A stretch of DNA of 64,000 nt from Christiangramia sp. OXR-203 (GCF_034372165.1 NZ_CP139698.1:3038001-3102000), one strand, 5' to 3'; numbered from the stretch's first letter, positions 16,234-25,169 are shown. Notes: generated by a model from the letters alone, not told the origin. A program made the numbers and translations.

Positions 16234-18228
16234 ATGAAAAAAACAGCAAGACACTTTTTGTTAATGAGCGCGCTTTTTGGCGGTTTGCTTATCACAAGTT
16301 GTAGTAGTGATGACAATGATATTGATATCATTAATCCTACAGATGACACTGGGACACCAAATCCAGCACCTTCAGATAACATCCTGAATGGAAGCGTTGA
16401 TGAAGACATGACTCTTGATGCTAATACTTCGTACCAATTATCCGGAATTCTTTCCGTAGAAAGTGGAGTAACCCTTACAATTCCTGCAGGAACAGAGATC
16501 GTTGCAGATCCAGATCTTGATGATAGTGATGCAACTAACGTTTATATCGTAGTTCAAAAAGGTGGAGATATCGAAATTAACGGTACTGCATCTGCTCCTG
16601 TGATCATGCGTTCTTCTAATGGACAGTCAGGTAGCTGGGGTGGACTAATCATCGCTGGTAATGCTGCAACTACTGAAGGTACTGATGCAACTGCTGAAGT
16701 TGGTGGAATTCTTTACGGTGGTAGTGATGCTGCAGATGATTCTGGTTCTATCAACTACCTTGTACTTTCTGATGCCGGAGCTCAGATCAATTCTGAATCT
16801 CAATTTAACGGACTTTCTCTATACGGAGTAGGTTCGGGAACTTCCATTATGAATGTTGCACTAATCAATGGAGCAGATGATGGAGTTGAATTCTTCGGAG
16901 GCTCTGTAAATGCTACGAATCTGTATCTTGAAAACAACGAAGATGATGCAGTAGACTGGACTGAAGGATGGAATGGAACAATCGATAATGTCTATGTTCT
17001 TCATACTATTGAAAACTTCTCCACAGCGATCGAAGCCGATGGTGAGAATAAGGAACCAAGAATCAACAATTTTACCGCTGTTTCTACAAAAGGTGGAACT
17101 GCGCTACAATTCAAGAAAGACTCTGGTGCGATCATCACTGGATTATCTTTGAATGGTTATGATACGTCAGTAGATATCGCAGATGATACCAGAACAGATC
17201 TATCAGGAATAAACCTGAATGGATCTGTGGCTGAATTGGATAACTCCTACTCTCTTACTCCAACAGTAATGGAATCTACTTTTGATTGGATCTCTAATCG
17301 TGGACAGGTATCTGTACTTCCAAATAACATTGATAGCGATCTTACTTTAGACGGGGATAGTGAATATGTAATTAGTGACGTAGTATCTGTGAATGCTGGT
17401 GCCACACTTACTATTCCTGCTGGAACAAAGATCACTGCCAGAAGTGATGCCGATACAGATGCAACAAGCATTTATATCGTAGTACAACAAGGAGCAATGA
17501 TCGATATTCAGGGAACCGATTCAAATCCTGTGGTAATGTCTTCAACTTCTGGTGAAGCCGGAAGCTGGGGTGGTCTTGTGATCGCCGGAAATGCAGCAAC
17601 TACTGAAGGTTTAAATGCTACTGCTGAGGTTGGTGGAATCGTTTACGGAGGTTCTGATGCTGAAGATAATTCAGGTTCTATCGCTTATTTGATTTTAAGA
17701 GATGCCGGAGCACAGATCAATTCTGAATCTCAGTATAACGGGCTATCCCTTTACGCTGTTGGATCTGGAACTACAATTGACAACATCGCAATTATTAATG
17801 GAGCAGATGACGGAGTTGAATTCTTTGGAGGTTCTGTTTCTGTAACAAATGCATATTTCGAAAATAATGAAGATGACCAGATCGACTGGACTGAAGGTTG
17901 GAATGGTTCTGTTACAAATGCTTATATCAATCTGACTATCGATAACTTCTCAACTGTTGTAGAAGCAGACGGAGAGAACAATATGCCAGCTCTTAACCAG
18001 ATCACTGCAGTTTCAACTGCTGGAGGAACAGCATTACAGTTCAAGAAACTTTCTGGAGCAACGATCACTGGTCTTTCTTTATCTGGTTTTGAAACTAATA
18101 TTGATATCGCAGATGATACAAGAACAGATCTTTCTGGAATCCAGATCGACGGTGAGGATGCAGACGTTGAAGCAGCTTATGATGCAGATGCGACTGTAGA
18201 TGCTGCAGATTTTGATTGGGTAAACTAA
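16234..18228 (+). CDS. duplicated beta-rich surface lipoprotein
   Basis: A 664-residue lipoprotein: signal peptide with lipobox LLITSC (Cys23), then an acidic Ser/Asp linker that could direct it to the cell surface. The rest is two tandem repeats of about 310 residues (about 49-345 and 363-664), each with TLTIPAGT, YIVVQ, GSWGGL, AGNAATTEG, DAGAQINSESQ, NGADDGVEFFGGSV, WTEGWNG and a final IADDTRTDLSGI. Gly/Asn/Asp-rich strands suggest right-handed beta-helices. DNA of the two halves is still visibly alike. Likely partner of the TonB receptor upstream. No enzymatic motif recognised; I cannot assign a function. Confidence 0.8.
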   Translation: MKKTARHFLLMSALFGGLLITSCSSDDNDIDIINPTDDTGTPNPAPSDNILNGSVDEDMTLDANTSYQLSGILSVESGVTLTIPAGTEIVADPDLDDSDATNVYIVVQKGGDIEINGTASAPVIMRSSNGQSGSWGGLIIAGNAATTEGTDATAEVGGILYGGSDAADDSGSINYLVLSDAGAQINSESQFNGLSLYGVGSGTSIMNVALINGADDGVEFFGGSVNATNLYLENNEDDAVDWTEGWNGTIDNVYVLHTIENFSTAIEADGENKEPRINNFTAVSTKGGTALQFKKDSGAIITGLSLNGYDTSVDIADDTRTDLSGINLNGSVAELDNSYSLTPTVMESTFDWISNRGQVSVLPNNIDSDLTLDGDSEYVISDVVSVNAGATLTIPAGTKITARSDADTDATSIYIVVQQGAMIDIQGTDSNPVVMSSTSGEAGSWGGLVIAGNAATTEGLNATAEVGGIVYGGSDAEDNSGSIAYLILRDAGAQINSESQYNGLSLYAVGSGTTIDNIAIINGADDGVEFFGGSVSVTNAYFENNEDDQIDWTEGWNGSVTNAYINLTIDNFSTVVEADGENNMPALNQITAVSTAGGTALQFKKLSGATITGLSLSGFETNIDIADDTRTDLSGIQIDGEDADVEAAYDADATVDAADFDWVN

Positions 18229-18276
18229 AATCGAAATTTAGCTTAAAATATTGAAAGTCAATAATTAGCCAAAATT

Positions 18277-18305
18277 AAGGGTTGCCATCTGGTAACCCTT
18301 TTTTA
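18277..18305 (+). terminator. intrinsic terminator after the lipoprotein gene
   Basis: AAGGGTTGCCA (18277-18286) pairs with TGGTAACCCTT (18290-18300), one G-T pair, followed by TTTTT. It closes the receptor-lipoprotein operon. Confidence 0.85.
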
Positions 18306-18391
18306 TTATCTATAAATTCCGGCAACCCAGCATTTTGTGGCAGGATTTTTGAAATTTTATTTGTAAGTTTGTCTAATCTGTACCAAAGAGA

Positions 18392-18730
18392 ATGAAGCAA
18401 AAGTACCTATTTAGCTTTTTATTGTTTAGTTTCCTGATGTTGGCAATCCCTGCGAACGCTCAGGATTCTTTATCTGCTTCAGCTCGAACAGAAATTTCTA
18501 TAGATGGTTTATCTATCTATCCCAACCCGATTACTGGAGGAAGAGTTTTTATTTCTTCCACCAAAAACCAGGAAAAGAAGATCGAGATCTATAATGTTTT
18601 AGGCAAGCCAGTTCTTAAGACCAGATTAAGAGGTAGAGAGCTAGACGTTTCAACACTTACTCCCGGAATTTATATTATTAAGATCGAAGAAGGAAGATCA
18701 AAAGCTACCCGCAAACTGGTGGTAAAATAA
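18392..18730 (+). CDS. orphan T9SS type A C-terminal sorting domain protein
   Basis: A 112-residue protein made of a signal peptide (to about residue 23, ending PANAQ) and little else than a T9SS C-terminal sorting domain: SIYPNPITGGRVFIS, KIEIYNVLGKPVLKTRL, LDVSTLTPGIYIIKIEEG and a basic end RKLVVK. The sorting domain normally sits behind a large secreted cargo, is recognised by the type IX machinery and cleaved by PorU. Here only about 15 residues separate it from the signal peptide, so there is no cargo. It may be a remnant of a larger gene or a small secreted protein in its own right. Flanked by terminators on both sides, so it is its own unit. Confidence 0.85.
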   Translation: MKQKYLFSFLLFSFLMLAIPANAQDSLSASARTEISIDGLSIYPNPITGGRVFISSTKNQEKKIEIYNVLGKPVLKTRLRGRELDVSTLTPGIYIIKIEEGRSKATRKLVVK

Positions 18731-18752
18731 AATACACCAAGTCATAATATGT

Positions 18753-18779
18753 AAGCTTCTTTTTAAAGAGGCTTTTTTA
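18753..18779 (+). terminator. intrinsic terminator after the sorting-domain gene
   Basis: AAGCTTCTTT pairs with AAAGAGGCTT (one G-T pair) across a short loop and runs into TTTTTT. Confidence 0.8.
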
Positions 18780-18784
18780 TTGCT

Positions 18785-18792
18785 TAATTTTG
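18785..18792 (+). promoter_or_regulatory. -7 promoter element for the LuxE-like gene
   Basis: TAATTTTG, exact consensus. It contains an in-frame TTG that would otherwise extend the protein by seven codons, so the start is taken as ATG 18811. Confidence 0.6.
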
Positions 18793-18810
18793 AATCTCCA
18801 ATGTTTCTTT

Positions 18811-19785
18811 ATGCTGAAAAATAAAATCTTCAATATTTCCTCTTCGGAAGAATTTGTAAAGCTAAGCCTTGAAGTCTACCAATATCAATATCAGCATAAT
18901 CCTGTTTATCAAAAATTCTGTAATCTATTAAATAGATCCCCAGAAAATGTCTCTTTTATCAGAGAGATTCCGTTTCTACCAATAGAATTTTTCAAGAAGG
19001 AAAACATCATTACTGAGGACCAGAAAGCAGAGATCACTTTTACCAGTAGTGGAACTACCGGAGCTGCGACCAGCAAGCATCATGTTGCCGATCTTGGCAT
19101 CTATGAAGAGAGTTTTTTAAAAGCTTTTGAAGCATTCTACGGTTCTCCAGAGGATTATACTTTTCTGGCACTTCTACCAAGTTACCTTGAACGCAGAGGA
19201 AGTTCTCTTATCTATATGGCAGATGCGCTCATTAAAAGATCAAACAAGACCGATAGCGGATTCTACCTTGATGATCTTGAAGCTCTTTCCTCAAAACTGA
19301 AGAAACTGGACCAGTCTGGAAAGAAAGTATTCCTGATTGGAGTTTCCTTTGCCCTTCTTGATCTCGTAGAAAATGAAACTTTCGATCTACAGCATACCAT
19401 CGTGATGGAAACCGGAGGAATGAAAGGCAGACGGAAGGAAATGATACGAGAAGAACTGCACCAAATCCTAAGCTCTGGTTTTGGGGTTAATCATATACAT
19501 AGTGAATATGGAATGACTGAACTTTTATCTCAGGCATACTCTAATGGGAATGGAGTTTTTGAAACTCCCAACTGGATGAATATACTTATACGGGATCCGG
19601 AAGATGCACTTAGTTACGTACAGGATGGTAAAACCGGTGGTATTAATGTAATAGATCTGGCGAATTTGAACTCCTGTTCATTTATTGCCACCCAGGATCT
19701 TGGGAAGATTTCAAGTGACCAAATAGAGATCATGGGGCGTTTTGACAATAGCGACATCAGAGGTTGTAACCTTCTAGTTCTATAA
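18811..19785 (+). CDS. LuxE/PaaK-type acyl-protein synthetase-like enzyme
   Basis: A 324-residue protein of the LuxE acyl-activating family. The ATP/AMP-binding signature FTSSGTTGAATSKHH (about residues 81-95) is clear, and HSEYGMTELLSQAY matches the later adenylate-forming motif. LuxE activates a fatty acid as acyl-AMP and hands it to a protein Cys or partner reductase. The lux partners LuxC and LuxD are not nearby, so here it acts in another pathway, perhaps loading an acyl group onto an unlinked carrier. Single-gene unit with its own promoter. Confidence 0.78.
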   Translation: MLKNKIFNISSSEEFVKLSLEVYQYQYQHNPVYQKFCNLLNRSPENVSFIREIPFLPIEFFKKENIITEDQKAEITFTSSGTTGAATSKHHVADLGIYEESFLKAFEAFYGSPEDYTFLALLPSYLERRGSSLIYMADALIKRSNKTDSGFYLDDLEALSSKLKKLDQSGKKVFLIGVSFALLDLVENETFDLQHTIVMETGGMKGRRKEMIREELHQILSSGFGVNHIHSEYGMTELLSQAYSNGNGVFETPNWMNILIRDPEDALSYVQDGKTGGINVIDLANLNSCSFIATQDLGKISSDQIEIMGRFDNSDIRGCNLLVL

Positions 19786-19970
19786 TCGAAATTTTAACTT
19801 TTCAAGCTGTAATTTACTGAAGTTGAGTGCGACTCAATAGTTGTAAGATGGAGAAGGTTCATATCTTCATTTTGCGCTAAGTGAATTTTCATATTAGATT
19901 GGTTAGTTAGTTACAAAGCCTTCAGGTTCTTCCTGAAGGCTTTTGTATTTAAGCCTTCCAAGCGGTATGA
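19786..19970. other. intergenic stretch with hairpin and terminator
   Basis: About 185 bases without a protein gene. It contains a small hairpin TTGAGT-gcg-ACTCAA (19823-19837) and a strong terminator at 19915-19944, which lies 130 bases after the LuxE-like stop. The distance suggests a long 3' UTR or a short independent transcript; no clear promoter was found. Confidence 0.4.
19915..19944. terminator. intrinsic terminator downstream of the LuxE-like gene
   Basis: AAAGCCTTCAGG pairs with CCTGAAGGCTTT around TTCTT, followed by T residues; the A-run on the other side may also let it work on the minus strand. Confidence 0.85.
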
Positions 19971-20060
19971 TTAACTATAAAATGCAAGAAAGACGATCAT
20001 TCCCATTGAAATTATGAAAATGATCGCCCTTATTATATCTTCTTCCTTGAACTTAGCCAT
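19971..20060 (-). CDS. possible 29-residue single-span membrane peptide
   Basis: ATG (20060-20058) to TAA (19973-19971) encodes MAKFKEEDIIRA followed by a hydrophobic span to LAFYS: a charged N-terminus and a single membrane helix of about 17 residues. It is 35 bases downstream of the tyrS stop on the same strand and is followed by the hairpin at 19915-19944. Coding status is uncertain because it is so short; the amphipathic start plus clean membrane helix make it more than a chance ORF. Function unknown. Confidence 0.4.
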   Translation of the reverse strand: MAKFKEEDIIRAIIFIISMGMIVFLAFYS

Positions 20061-20095
20061 ATACTTCTATCTACGAAGTCGGGCTTTCTAAGGTT

Positions 20096-21391
20096 TTAAA
20101 TCGCTCTAATGATATAGGTATTCTTCTTTCCTTTATTTAAAATAACATACTTGTTATTGATAAGATCATCTTTAGTGATCGTGTAATCTTCCTTTATTTT
20201 CTCTTTATTCACTGCTACCGAATTTTCTTTTAACGCACGTCTGGCCTCTCCATTCGATTTTAGGAAATTGGTTTGAGCAGCAAGCGCAGCGATCATGTCG
20301 AGTCCGTTCTCAATTTCAGTCATTGCGATATCAGCTTGCGGCACGCCTTCGAAGATATCCAGAAAGGTCGCTTCATCAAGCTTCCTGAAGTCGGCTGCCG
20401 TACTTTTTCCGAAGAGAACTTCAGAAGCAGCAAGAGCATTGTTATAATCTTCTTCTGAATGTACCATTGTCGTAACCTGTTTTCCAAGTTCCTTCTGTAG
20501 CTCACGTTTGTGTTGCGCTTCCTTATGTTCAGCAATTAAAGAATCGATCTCCTCTTTGGACAAAAATGTAAAGATCTTGATATATTTTTCAGCATCTTCA
20601 TCACTGGTATTCAACCAGTACTGGTAGAATTTATAAGGAGAAGTTCTCTCTTTATCAAGCCAGATATTTCCACCTTCTGTCTTCCCGAATTTAGTTCCAT
20701 CAGCCTTGGTGATCAAAGGACAGGTCAAAGCATAACCTTTCCCATTTCCAATTCGGCGAATAAGCTCCGTTCCCGTAGTGATATTCCCCCATTGATCGCT
20801 TCCACCCATTTGCAGTGTACAGTCGTTTTCTCTGTATAAATGCAGGAAATCATAACCCTGTACCAGCTGATAAGTAAATTCAGTAAAAGACATTCCTATA
20901 GAAGATTCAGAAGACAATCTTTTCTTGACTGAATCTTTGGACATCATATAATTCACGGTGATATGCTTCCCTACATCCCTGATGAATTCAAGGAAAGAGA
21001 AGTTTTTCATCCAGTCGTAATTGTTTACCAGAACTGCCGCATTATCATGGTCAGAATCAAAATCAAGGAATCTCGAAAGTTGTTCTTTTAGGGAATTCTG
21101 GTTGTGACGTAAAGTTTTTTCATCAAGCAGATTACGTTCAGCCGACTTCCCCGATGGATCCCCGATCATTCCAGTAGCACCGCCAACCAAGGCATAAGGC
21201 TTGTGCCCCGCAAGTTGAAAATGGCGTAACATCATGACTCCCACAAGATGACCAATATGCAGCGAATCTGCCGTTGGATCTATCCCCACGTAAGCCGCAC
21301 GCATTTCTTCCATTAAATGTTCCTCGGTTCCAGGCATGGTGTCATGCAACATCCCTCTCCAGGTAAGTTCTTTTACGAAATTCTTCTCCAT
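20096..21391 (-). CDS. tyrS: tyrosyl-tRNA synthetase
   Basis: Class I synthetase that charges tRNA-Tyr. The 431-residue protein has the HIGH motif in [13 protein letters not shown], the tyrosine-binding region [30 protein letters not shown], the KMSKS equivalent KFGKTEGG, and a C-terminal S4-like RNA-binding domain ([24 protein letters not shown]). Length and order of domains are normal. It is divergent from the epimerase gene and preceded by TATCTTTA, one base off the -7 consensus. Confidence 0.97.
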   Translation of the reverse strand: MEKNFVKELTWRGMLHDTMPGTEEHLMEEMRAAYVGIDPTADSLHIGHLVGVMMLRHFQLAGHKPYALVGGATGMIGDPSGKSAERNLLDEKTLRHNQNSLKEQLSRFLDFDSDHDNAAVLVNNYDWMKNFSFLEFIRDVGKHITVNYMMSKDSVKKRLSSESSIGMSFTEFTYQLVQGYDFLHLYRENDCTLQMGGSDQWGNITTGTELIRRIGNGKGYALTCPLITKADGTKFGKTEGGNIWLDKERTSPYKFYQYWLNTSDEDAEKYIKIFTFLSKEEIDSLIAEHKEAQHKRELQKELGKQVTTMVHSEEDYNNALAASEVLFGKSTAADFRKLDEATFLDIFEGVPQADIAMTEIENGLDMIAALAAQTNFLKSNGEARRALKENSVAVNKEKIKEDYTITKDDLINNKYVILNKGKKNTYIIRAI

Positions 21392-21472
21392 AATATGCTA
21401 ATTCAGGTAAAAATAGTCGTAAAGATACCATTTACTCTTATTTTTCCTAAGTGCAATAACTATATTTACCTC

Positions 21473-22477
21473 ATGATACTTGTGACTGGTGGTACGGGAT
21501 TGGTAGGCGCTCATTTATTATATGAGCTGGTGCGTGCTGGTGAAAAAATTCGTGCTATTCATCGTGAGAACAGCGATTTGAATAAGGTTCTCGAAGTATT
21601 TTCTTTTTATTCTGAAGCTGAAGAAGCAGAGAAACTGTTCCATCAAATTGAGTGGAAAGTAGCAGATCTTAACAATATTCCACAACTTACCGCAGCATTT
21701 GTAGAGGTACAGCAAGTATATCACTCGGCAGCCCTGGTATCTTTTGATCCCGCCGATGAGCAAGAATTACGAAAAGTCAATATTGAAGGCACGGCAAATA
21801 TCGTTAACCTTTGCATTTCCTGTAAAGTACATAAATTATGTTTTGTTAGTAGTATCGCTGCTTTAGGCAACATCACAAATGCAGACAAAATAGATGAAAC
21901 CGGTAAATGGAATCCGGAAGGAAAGCACAACGATTATGCAATTTCCAAATATGGTGCAGAGATCGAAGTATGGCGTGGAACACAGGAAGGTGTCAATGCC
22001 ATTATTGTGAATCCCGGAGTGATTATTGGTCCAGGATTCTGGAATTCGGGATCTGGCAAAATCTTTAAAAAGATAGATTCCGGTTTATCCTATTACTTTC
22101 CAAAAGTCACAGGATTTGTAGGAGTACAGGATGTTGCAAAATCCATGGTTATTCTAATGAATTCTGAAAAGGTGAACGAACAATATGTTCTGGTTTCAGA
22201 AAATATTTCATTTAGGCAAGTTTTCGAGTGGGCTGCAAAAGCATTGAACAAGACTAAACCTAAGCAAAAACTTCAAAAATGGATGATCGCATTTGGATGG
22301 TTCTTTCAAAAAACTGGAAGTATTTTCGGAAGAAAAAGATCTATCACTTATGAAACTATCAATAGTCTGCATGAAGAAAGCTTTTACGATAACTCCAAGA
22401 TCATCCAGGAAATCAATTATCAGTTCGAGCCTATGGAAAGTGCTGTCAAAAGAACTGCCAGTAATTTTAAGAACTAG
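21473..22477 (+). CDS. NAD-dependent epimerase/dehydratase (extended SDR)
   Basis: A 334-residue Rossmann-fold protein starting MILVTGGTGLVGAHLLYELV with the TGGTGLVG dinucleotide motif, and YAISKYGAE (YxxxK catalytic pair) about residue 150. Resembles dihydroflavonol reductase/nucleoside-sugar epimerase groups; substrate unknown. An upstream frame reaches into tyrS on the other strand, but ATG 21473 gives the family N-terminus. TATATTTA lies 5 bases before it, so the transcript may be leaderless. Its stop overlaps the convergent DUF4296 stop in a CTAG palindrome. Confidence 0.88.
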   Translation: MILVTGGTGLVGAHLLYELVRAGEKIRAIHRENSDLNKVLEVFSFYSEAEEAEKLFHQIEWKVADLNNIPQLTAAFVEVQQVYHSAALVSFDPADEQELRKVNIEGTANIVNLCISCKVHKLCFVSSIAALGNITNADKIDETGKWNPEGKHNDYAISKYGAEIEVWRGTQEGVNAIIVNPGVIIGPGFWNSGSGKIFKKIDSGLSYYFPKVTGFVGVQDVAKSMVILMNSEKVNEQYVLVSENISFRQVFEWAAKALNKTKPKQKLQKWMIAFGWFFQKTGSIFGRKRSITYETINSLHEESFYDNSKIIQEINYQFEPMESAVKRTASNFKN

Positions 22478-23025
22478 TTACTATCCTCCCTCATGCTCAC
22501 GGGAGCAATCAAGCTGTCCCGTTTTTCTTCTTTTCCTTTAATATCATCTTTCAGTTTCAACCTGCTTCGTTGCACAGAATCTCTTAATCTTGGAATGGCC
22601 ATGATAGAATCCATCATCTGTAAAGAATCTTTTTGCAAGCGCTTAAGACTATCTTCTCTTTTGATCTCCACTTCACGCAAAGAATCATATTTTGATTTCA
22701 TTACTTTAATTCGACCTCTTACAGAATCGTAAATTCTTTCATAGATCACGTATTGATCTGAGTAATAATTACTGCTCTGTTCAAATTGAAGACTATCAAT
22801 ATCATATTTTTCAAACACGAACTTGTCTGGTTGTATACCAGTTTGTTCAAGCTTGAATTTATTATAATTCTTTGCTGCGTGAACCAACGATAACTCGGTA
22901 AGCACATCTACCATCTTCTCTTCCGGAATGAGGTTGTCTGGCTTCTCAGTCTTATCCAGATCCTGACAGGCAATCAGAAAGATGGACAGTGCAAGTAATA
23001 ATATGTAGGGCTTTCTAGCGATCAA
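22474..23025 (-). CDS. DUF4296 lipoprotein
   Basis: A 183-residue lipoprotein: LALSIFLIACQD is a lipobox with Cys20. The N-terminal domain (IPEEKMVDVLTELSLVHAAKNYNK to YDIDSLQFEQSSNYYSDQYVIYERIYDSV) is the DUF4296 family known from Bacteroidota; the remainder is a charged coiled-coil-like stretch rich in Lys/Arg/Asp/Ser. Function unknown. It starts 11 bases inside the end of the dihydroorotase gene and is co-transcribed with it. Confidence 0.85.
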   Translation of the reverse strand: MIARKPYILLLALSIFLIACQDLDKTEKPDNLIPEEKMVDVLTELSLVHAAKNYNKFKLEQTGIQPDKFVFEKYDIDSLQFEQSSNYYSDQYVIYERIYDSVRGRIKVMKSKYDSLREVEIKREDSLKRLQKDSLQMMDSIMAIPRLRDSVQRSRLKLKDDIKGKEEKRDSLIAPVSMREDSN

Positions 23026-24358
23026 ATGTTAGTCTTTCAGCGACTTTCGTAAATGGTTGATGTTTGAAGTTCTTATAAACCAGGTTACCATTCACAAAAG
23101 TATGAGTGATACGTGATTTGAAGGTTGTTCCTTCAAACGGAGACCACTGGCATTTCGAATAGATATTATCTGGTTGTACAGCCCATGGTGAGTTAAGATC
23201 TACAAGAACAAGATCTGCTTTGTATCCTTCACGTATAAAACCTCTTTTTTCAATCTGAAAAAGAATTGCCGGATTATGACAGGCTTTCTCCACGATCTTC
23301 TCAAGAGATATCTTCCCCTGATGATGCATTTGTAGCAAGGCAGGTAAAGCATGTTGAACTAATGGTCCACCACTTGGAGCTTTGGTATAAACGTTTTTCT
23401 TTTCTTCTTTGGTATGAGGAGCATGATCTGTTGCAAGTACATCCAGGTGATTATCCAAAAGCCCCTGAAGCAATGCTTCCTGATCCTTTTTGGTTTTTAC
23501 TGCCGGATTCCATTTGATTAATGTTCCCTTTGTGGCATAATCCTGATCGTTGAACCATAAATGGTGTATACAAACCTCAGCCGTTATCTTTTTATCCTTT
23601 AATGGCTTCTTACTATTAAACAGAGATAATTCCTTGGCAGTAGAAACATGAAAGACATGTAATCTAGCGCCGGTTTTTTTCGCGAGAGCCACAGCTTTGG
23701 AAGAGGACTTGTAACAAGCTTCTTCACTTCTAATTTTCGGATGCATTTCAATAGGAATATCATCACCAAATTTTGCCTTGGCTTCTTCCAGATTTTTCTG
23801 AATGGTTTCCTCATCTTCACAATGTACGGCGATAAGTACAGGTGACTTTTTGAAGATCTGTTCTAATACCTTTTCATTATCCACCAGCATGTTCCCTGTA
23901 GAGGAGCCCAGGAAAAGTTTTAAAGCAGCAACTTTCTTAGGATCAATTTTTTCGATCTCCGCAAGATTATCGTTCGTCCCGCCAAACATAAACGAATAGT
24001 TCGCATAGGAAGTTTCTTCAGCAATACTGAATTTATCTTCCAGCAACTCTTCTGTTGTGGCCTGCGGCAAGGTATTCGGCATTTCTATGAATGTGGTAAT
24101 ACCACCGGCTACTGCTGCCTTCGACCCCGTCTCTATATTTTCTTTATGAGTAAGACCTGGCTCTCTGAAATGTACCTGGTCATCAATTAATCCAGGTATT
24201 AAATAGGTGCCTTCAGCATCATAAATAATTACATCTGGTGATTTTGCACTTATGCTTTCTGCAATTTCAACGATGATTCCATTCTCGATGAACACATCCC
24301 CTTCAGTGATCTTATTCTCGTTTACAATCTTAGCGTTCTTGATTAAAACCTTTTTCAT
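23015..24358 (-). CDS. pyrC: dihydroorotase
   Basis: Zinc amidohydrolase that closes carbamoyl-aspartate to dihydroorotate in pyrimidine synthesis. The 447-residue protein has the metal motif DQVHFREPG (HxxR form), GGITTFIEMPN, and the later ATDHAPHTKEEK motif; LKLFLGSSTGNM fits the active-site loop. Related to class I dihydroorotase/allantoinase. Middle gene of GT2-pyrC-DUF4296, overlapping the upstream GT2 stop by one base. Confidence 0.9.
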   Translation of the reverse strand: MKKVLIKNAKIVNENKITEGDVFIENGIIVEIAESISAKSPDVIIYDAEGTYLIPGLIDDQVHFREPGLTHKENIETGSKAAVAGGITTFIEMPNTLPQATTEELLEDKFSIAEETSYANYSFMFGGTNDNLAEIEKIDPKKVAALKLFLGSSTGNMLVDNEKVLEQIFKKSPVLIAVHCEDEETIQKNLEEAKAKFGDDIPIEMHPKIRSEEACYKSSSKAVALAKKTGARLHVFHVSTAKELSLFNSKKPLKDKKITAEVCIHHLWFNDQDYATKGTLIKWNPAVKTKKDQEALLQGLLDNHLDVLATDHAPHTKEEKKNVYTKAPSGGPLVQHALPALLQMHHQGKISLEKIVEKACHNPAILFQIEKRGFIREGYKADLVLVDLNSPWAVQPDNIYSKCQWSPFEGTTFKSRITHTFVNGNLVYKNFKHQPFTKVAERLTFDR

Positions 24359-25089
24359 CAGAATTTTTTCCTGTTAAACAGACTTTTCAGCTTCATTTTT
24401 ATTACCCCAAAAACGGCTTCAGAAATAATGGAGCCGCTCATTTTTGATGTTCCTCGAGTTCTATCTGTAAAGATCACCGGAACCTCTATAATCTTAAATC
24501 CTTTTAAATAGGATTTGAATTTCATTTCTATCTGGAAAGCATATCCTACAAACTGTATGCGGTCCAGGTTTATTGCTCTTAGAACTTCACTTTTATAACA
24601 TACATACCCGGCCGTGGTGTCTTGTATGTCCATACCAGTTATAAAGCGTACATACCTCGATGCCAACCAAGACATTAAAACACGGTTCATAGGCCAGTTA
24701 ATGACATTAACACCGGTTATATAGCGCGAACCAATGGCGACATCGGCTCCATCCCTTTTACAGGCATTGTACAGTCGTATAAGATCGTTGGGATTATGCG
24801 AGAAGTCTGCATCCATTTCAAAAATGAAATCATAATCTCTTTTTAACGCCCACTTAAATCCGTGAATGTAAGCAGTTCCTAATCCCTGCTTACCTAATCT
24901 TTCTTCAAGGAACAATGTTTCAGGAAATTCAGCCATCAAAGTGCGAACCCTGGTTGCTGTACCATCTGGAGAATTATCATCCACAACGAGAACGTGAAAC
25001 TTGCGTCTTTGTGAAAAAACGTTTCTCACAATGCGCTCAATGTTCTCTATTTCATTAAAGGTGGGTATAATAATAATCCCATTTCCCAT
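24358..25089 (-). CDS. polyprenol-phosphate mannosyltransferase-like GT2
   Basis: A 243-residue family 2 glycosyltransferase without membrane helices. Motifs IIPTFNEIENI, VLVVDDNSPDGTATRV, FEMDADFSHNP (DxD) and QDTTAGYVCYKSEVL match the dolichol/polyprenol monophosphomannose synthase group, which loads a sugar from a nucleotide donor onto a lipid carrier at the inner membrane. First gene of the operon with pyrC, whose start overlaps its stop. Confidence 0.88.
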   Translation of the reverse strand: MGNGIIIIPTFNEIENIERIVRNVFSQRRKFHVLVVDDNSPDGTATRVRTLMAEFPETLFLEERLGKQGLGTAYIHGFKWALKRDYDFIFEMDADFSHNPNDLIRLYNACKRDGADVAIGSRYITGVNVINWPMNRVLMSWLASRYVRFITGMDIQDTTAGYVCYKSEVLRAINLDRIQFVGYAFQIEMKFKSYLKGFKIIEVPVIFTDRTRGTSKMSGSIISEAVFGVIKMKLKSLFNRKKF

Positions 25090-25105
25090 TCCTAAAACTT
25101 TTGCG

Positions 25106-25113
25106 CAAATGTA
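25106..25113 (-). promoter_or_regulatory. -7 promoter element for the GT2-pyrC-DUF4296 operon
   Basis: TACATTTG on the minus strand, 17 bases before the ATG. Confidence 0.6.
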
Positions 25114-25169
25114 TGCAAATTAAAACTTCAAATCTTCATGGAAAGCAACCGCAAATAGGGTCAAAATTT

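Noticed and set aside
13381-18228. Polysaccharide utilisation locus (SusC/SusD pair)
   Set aside because: The receptor lacks a following SusD protein, and no glycoside hydrolase or anti-sigma/HTCS regulator is present.
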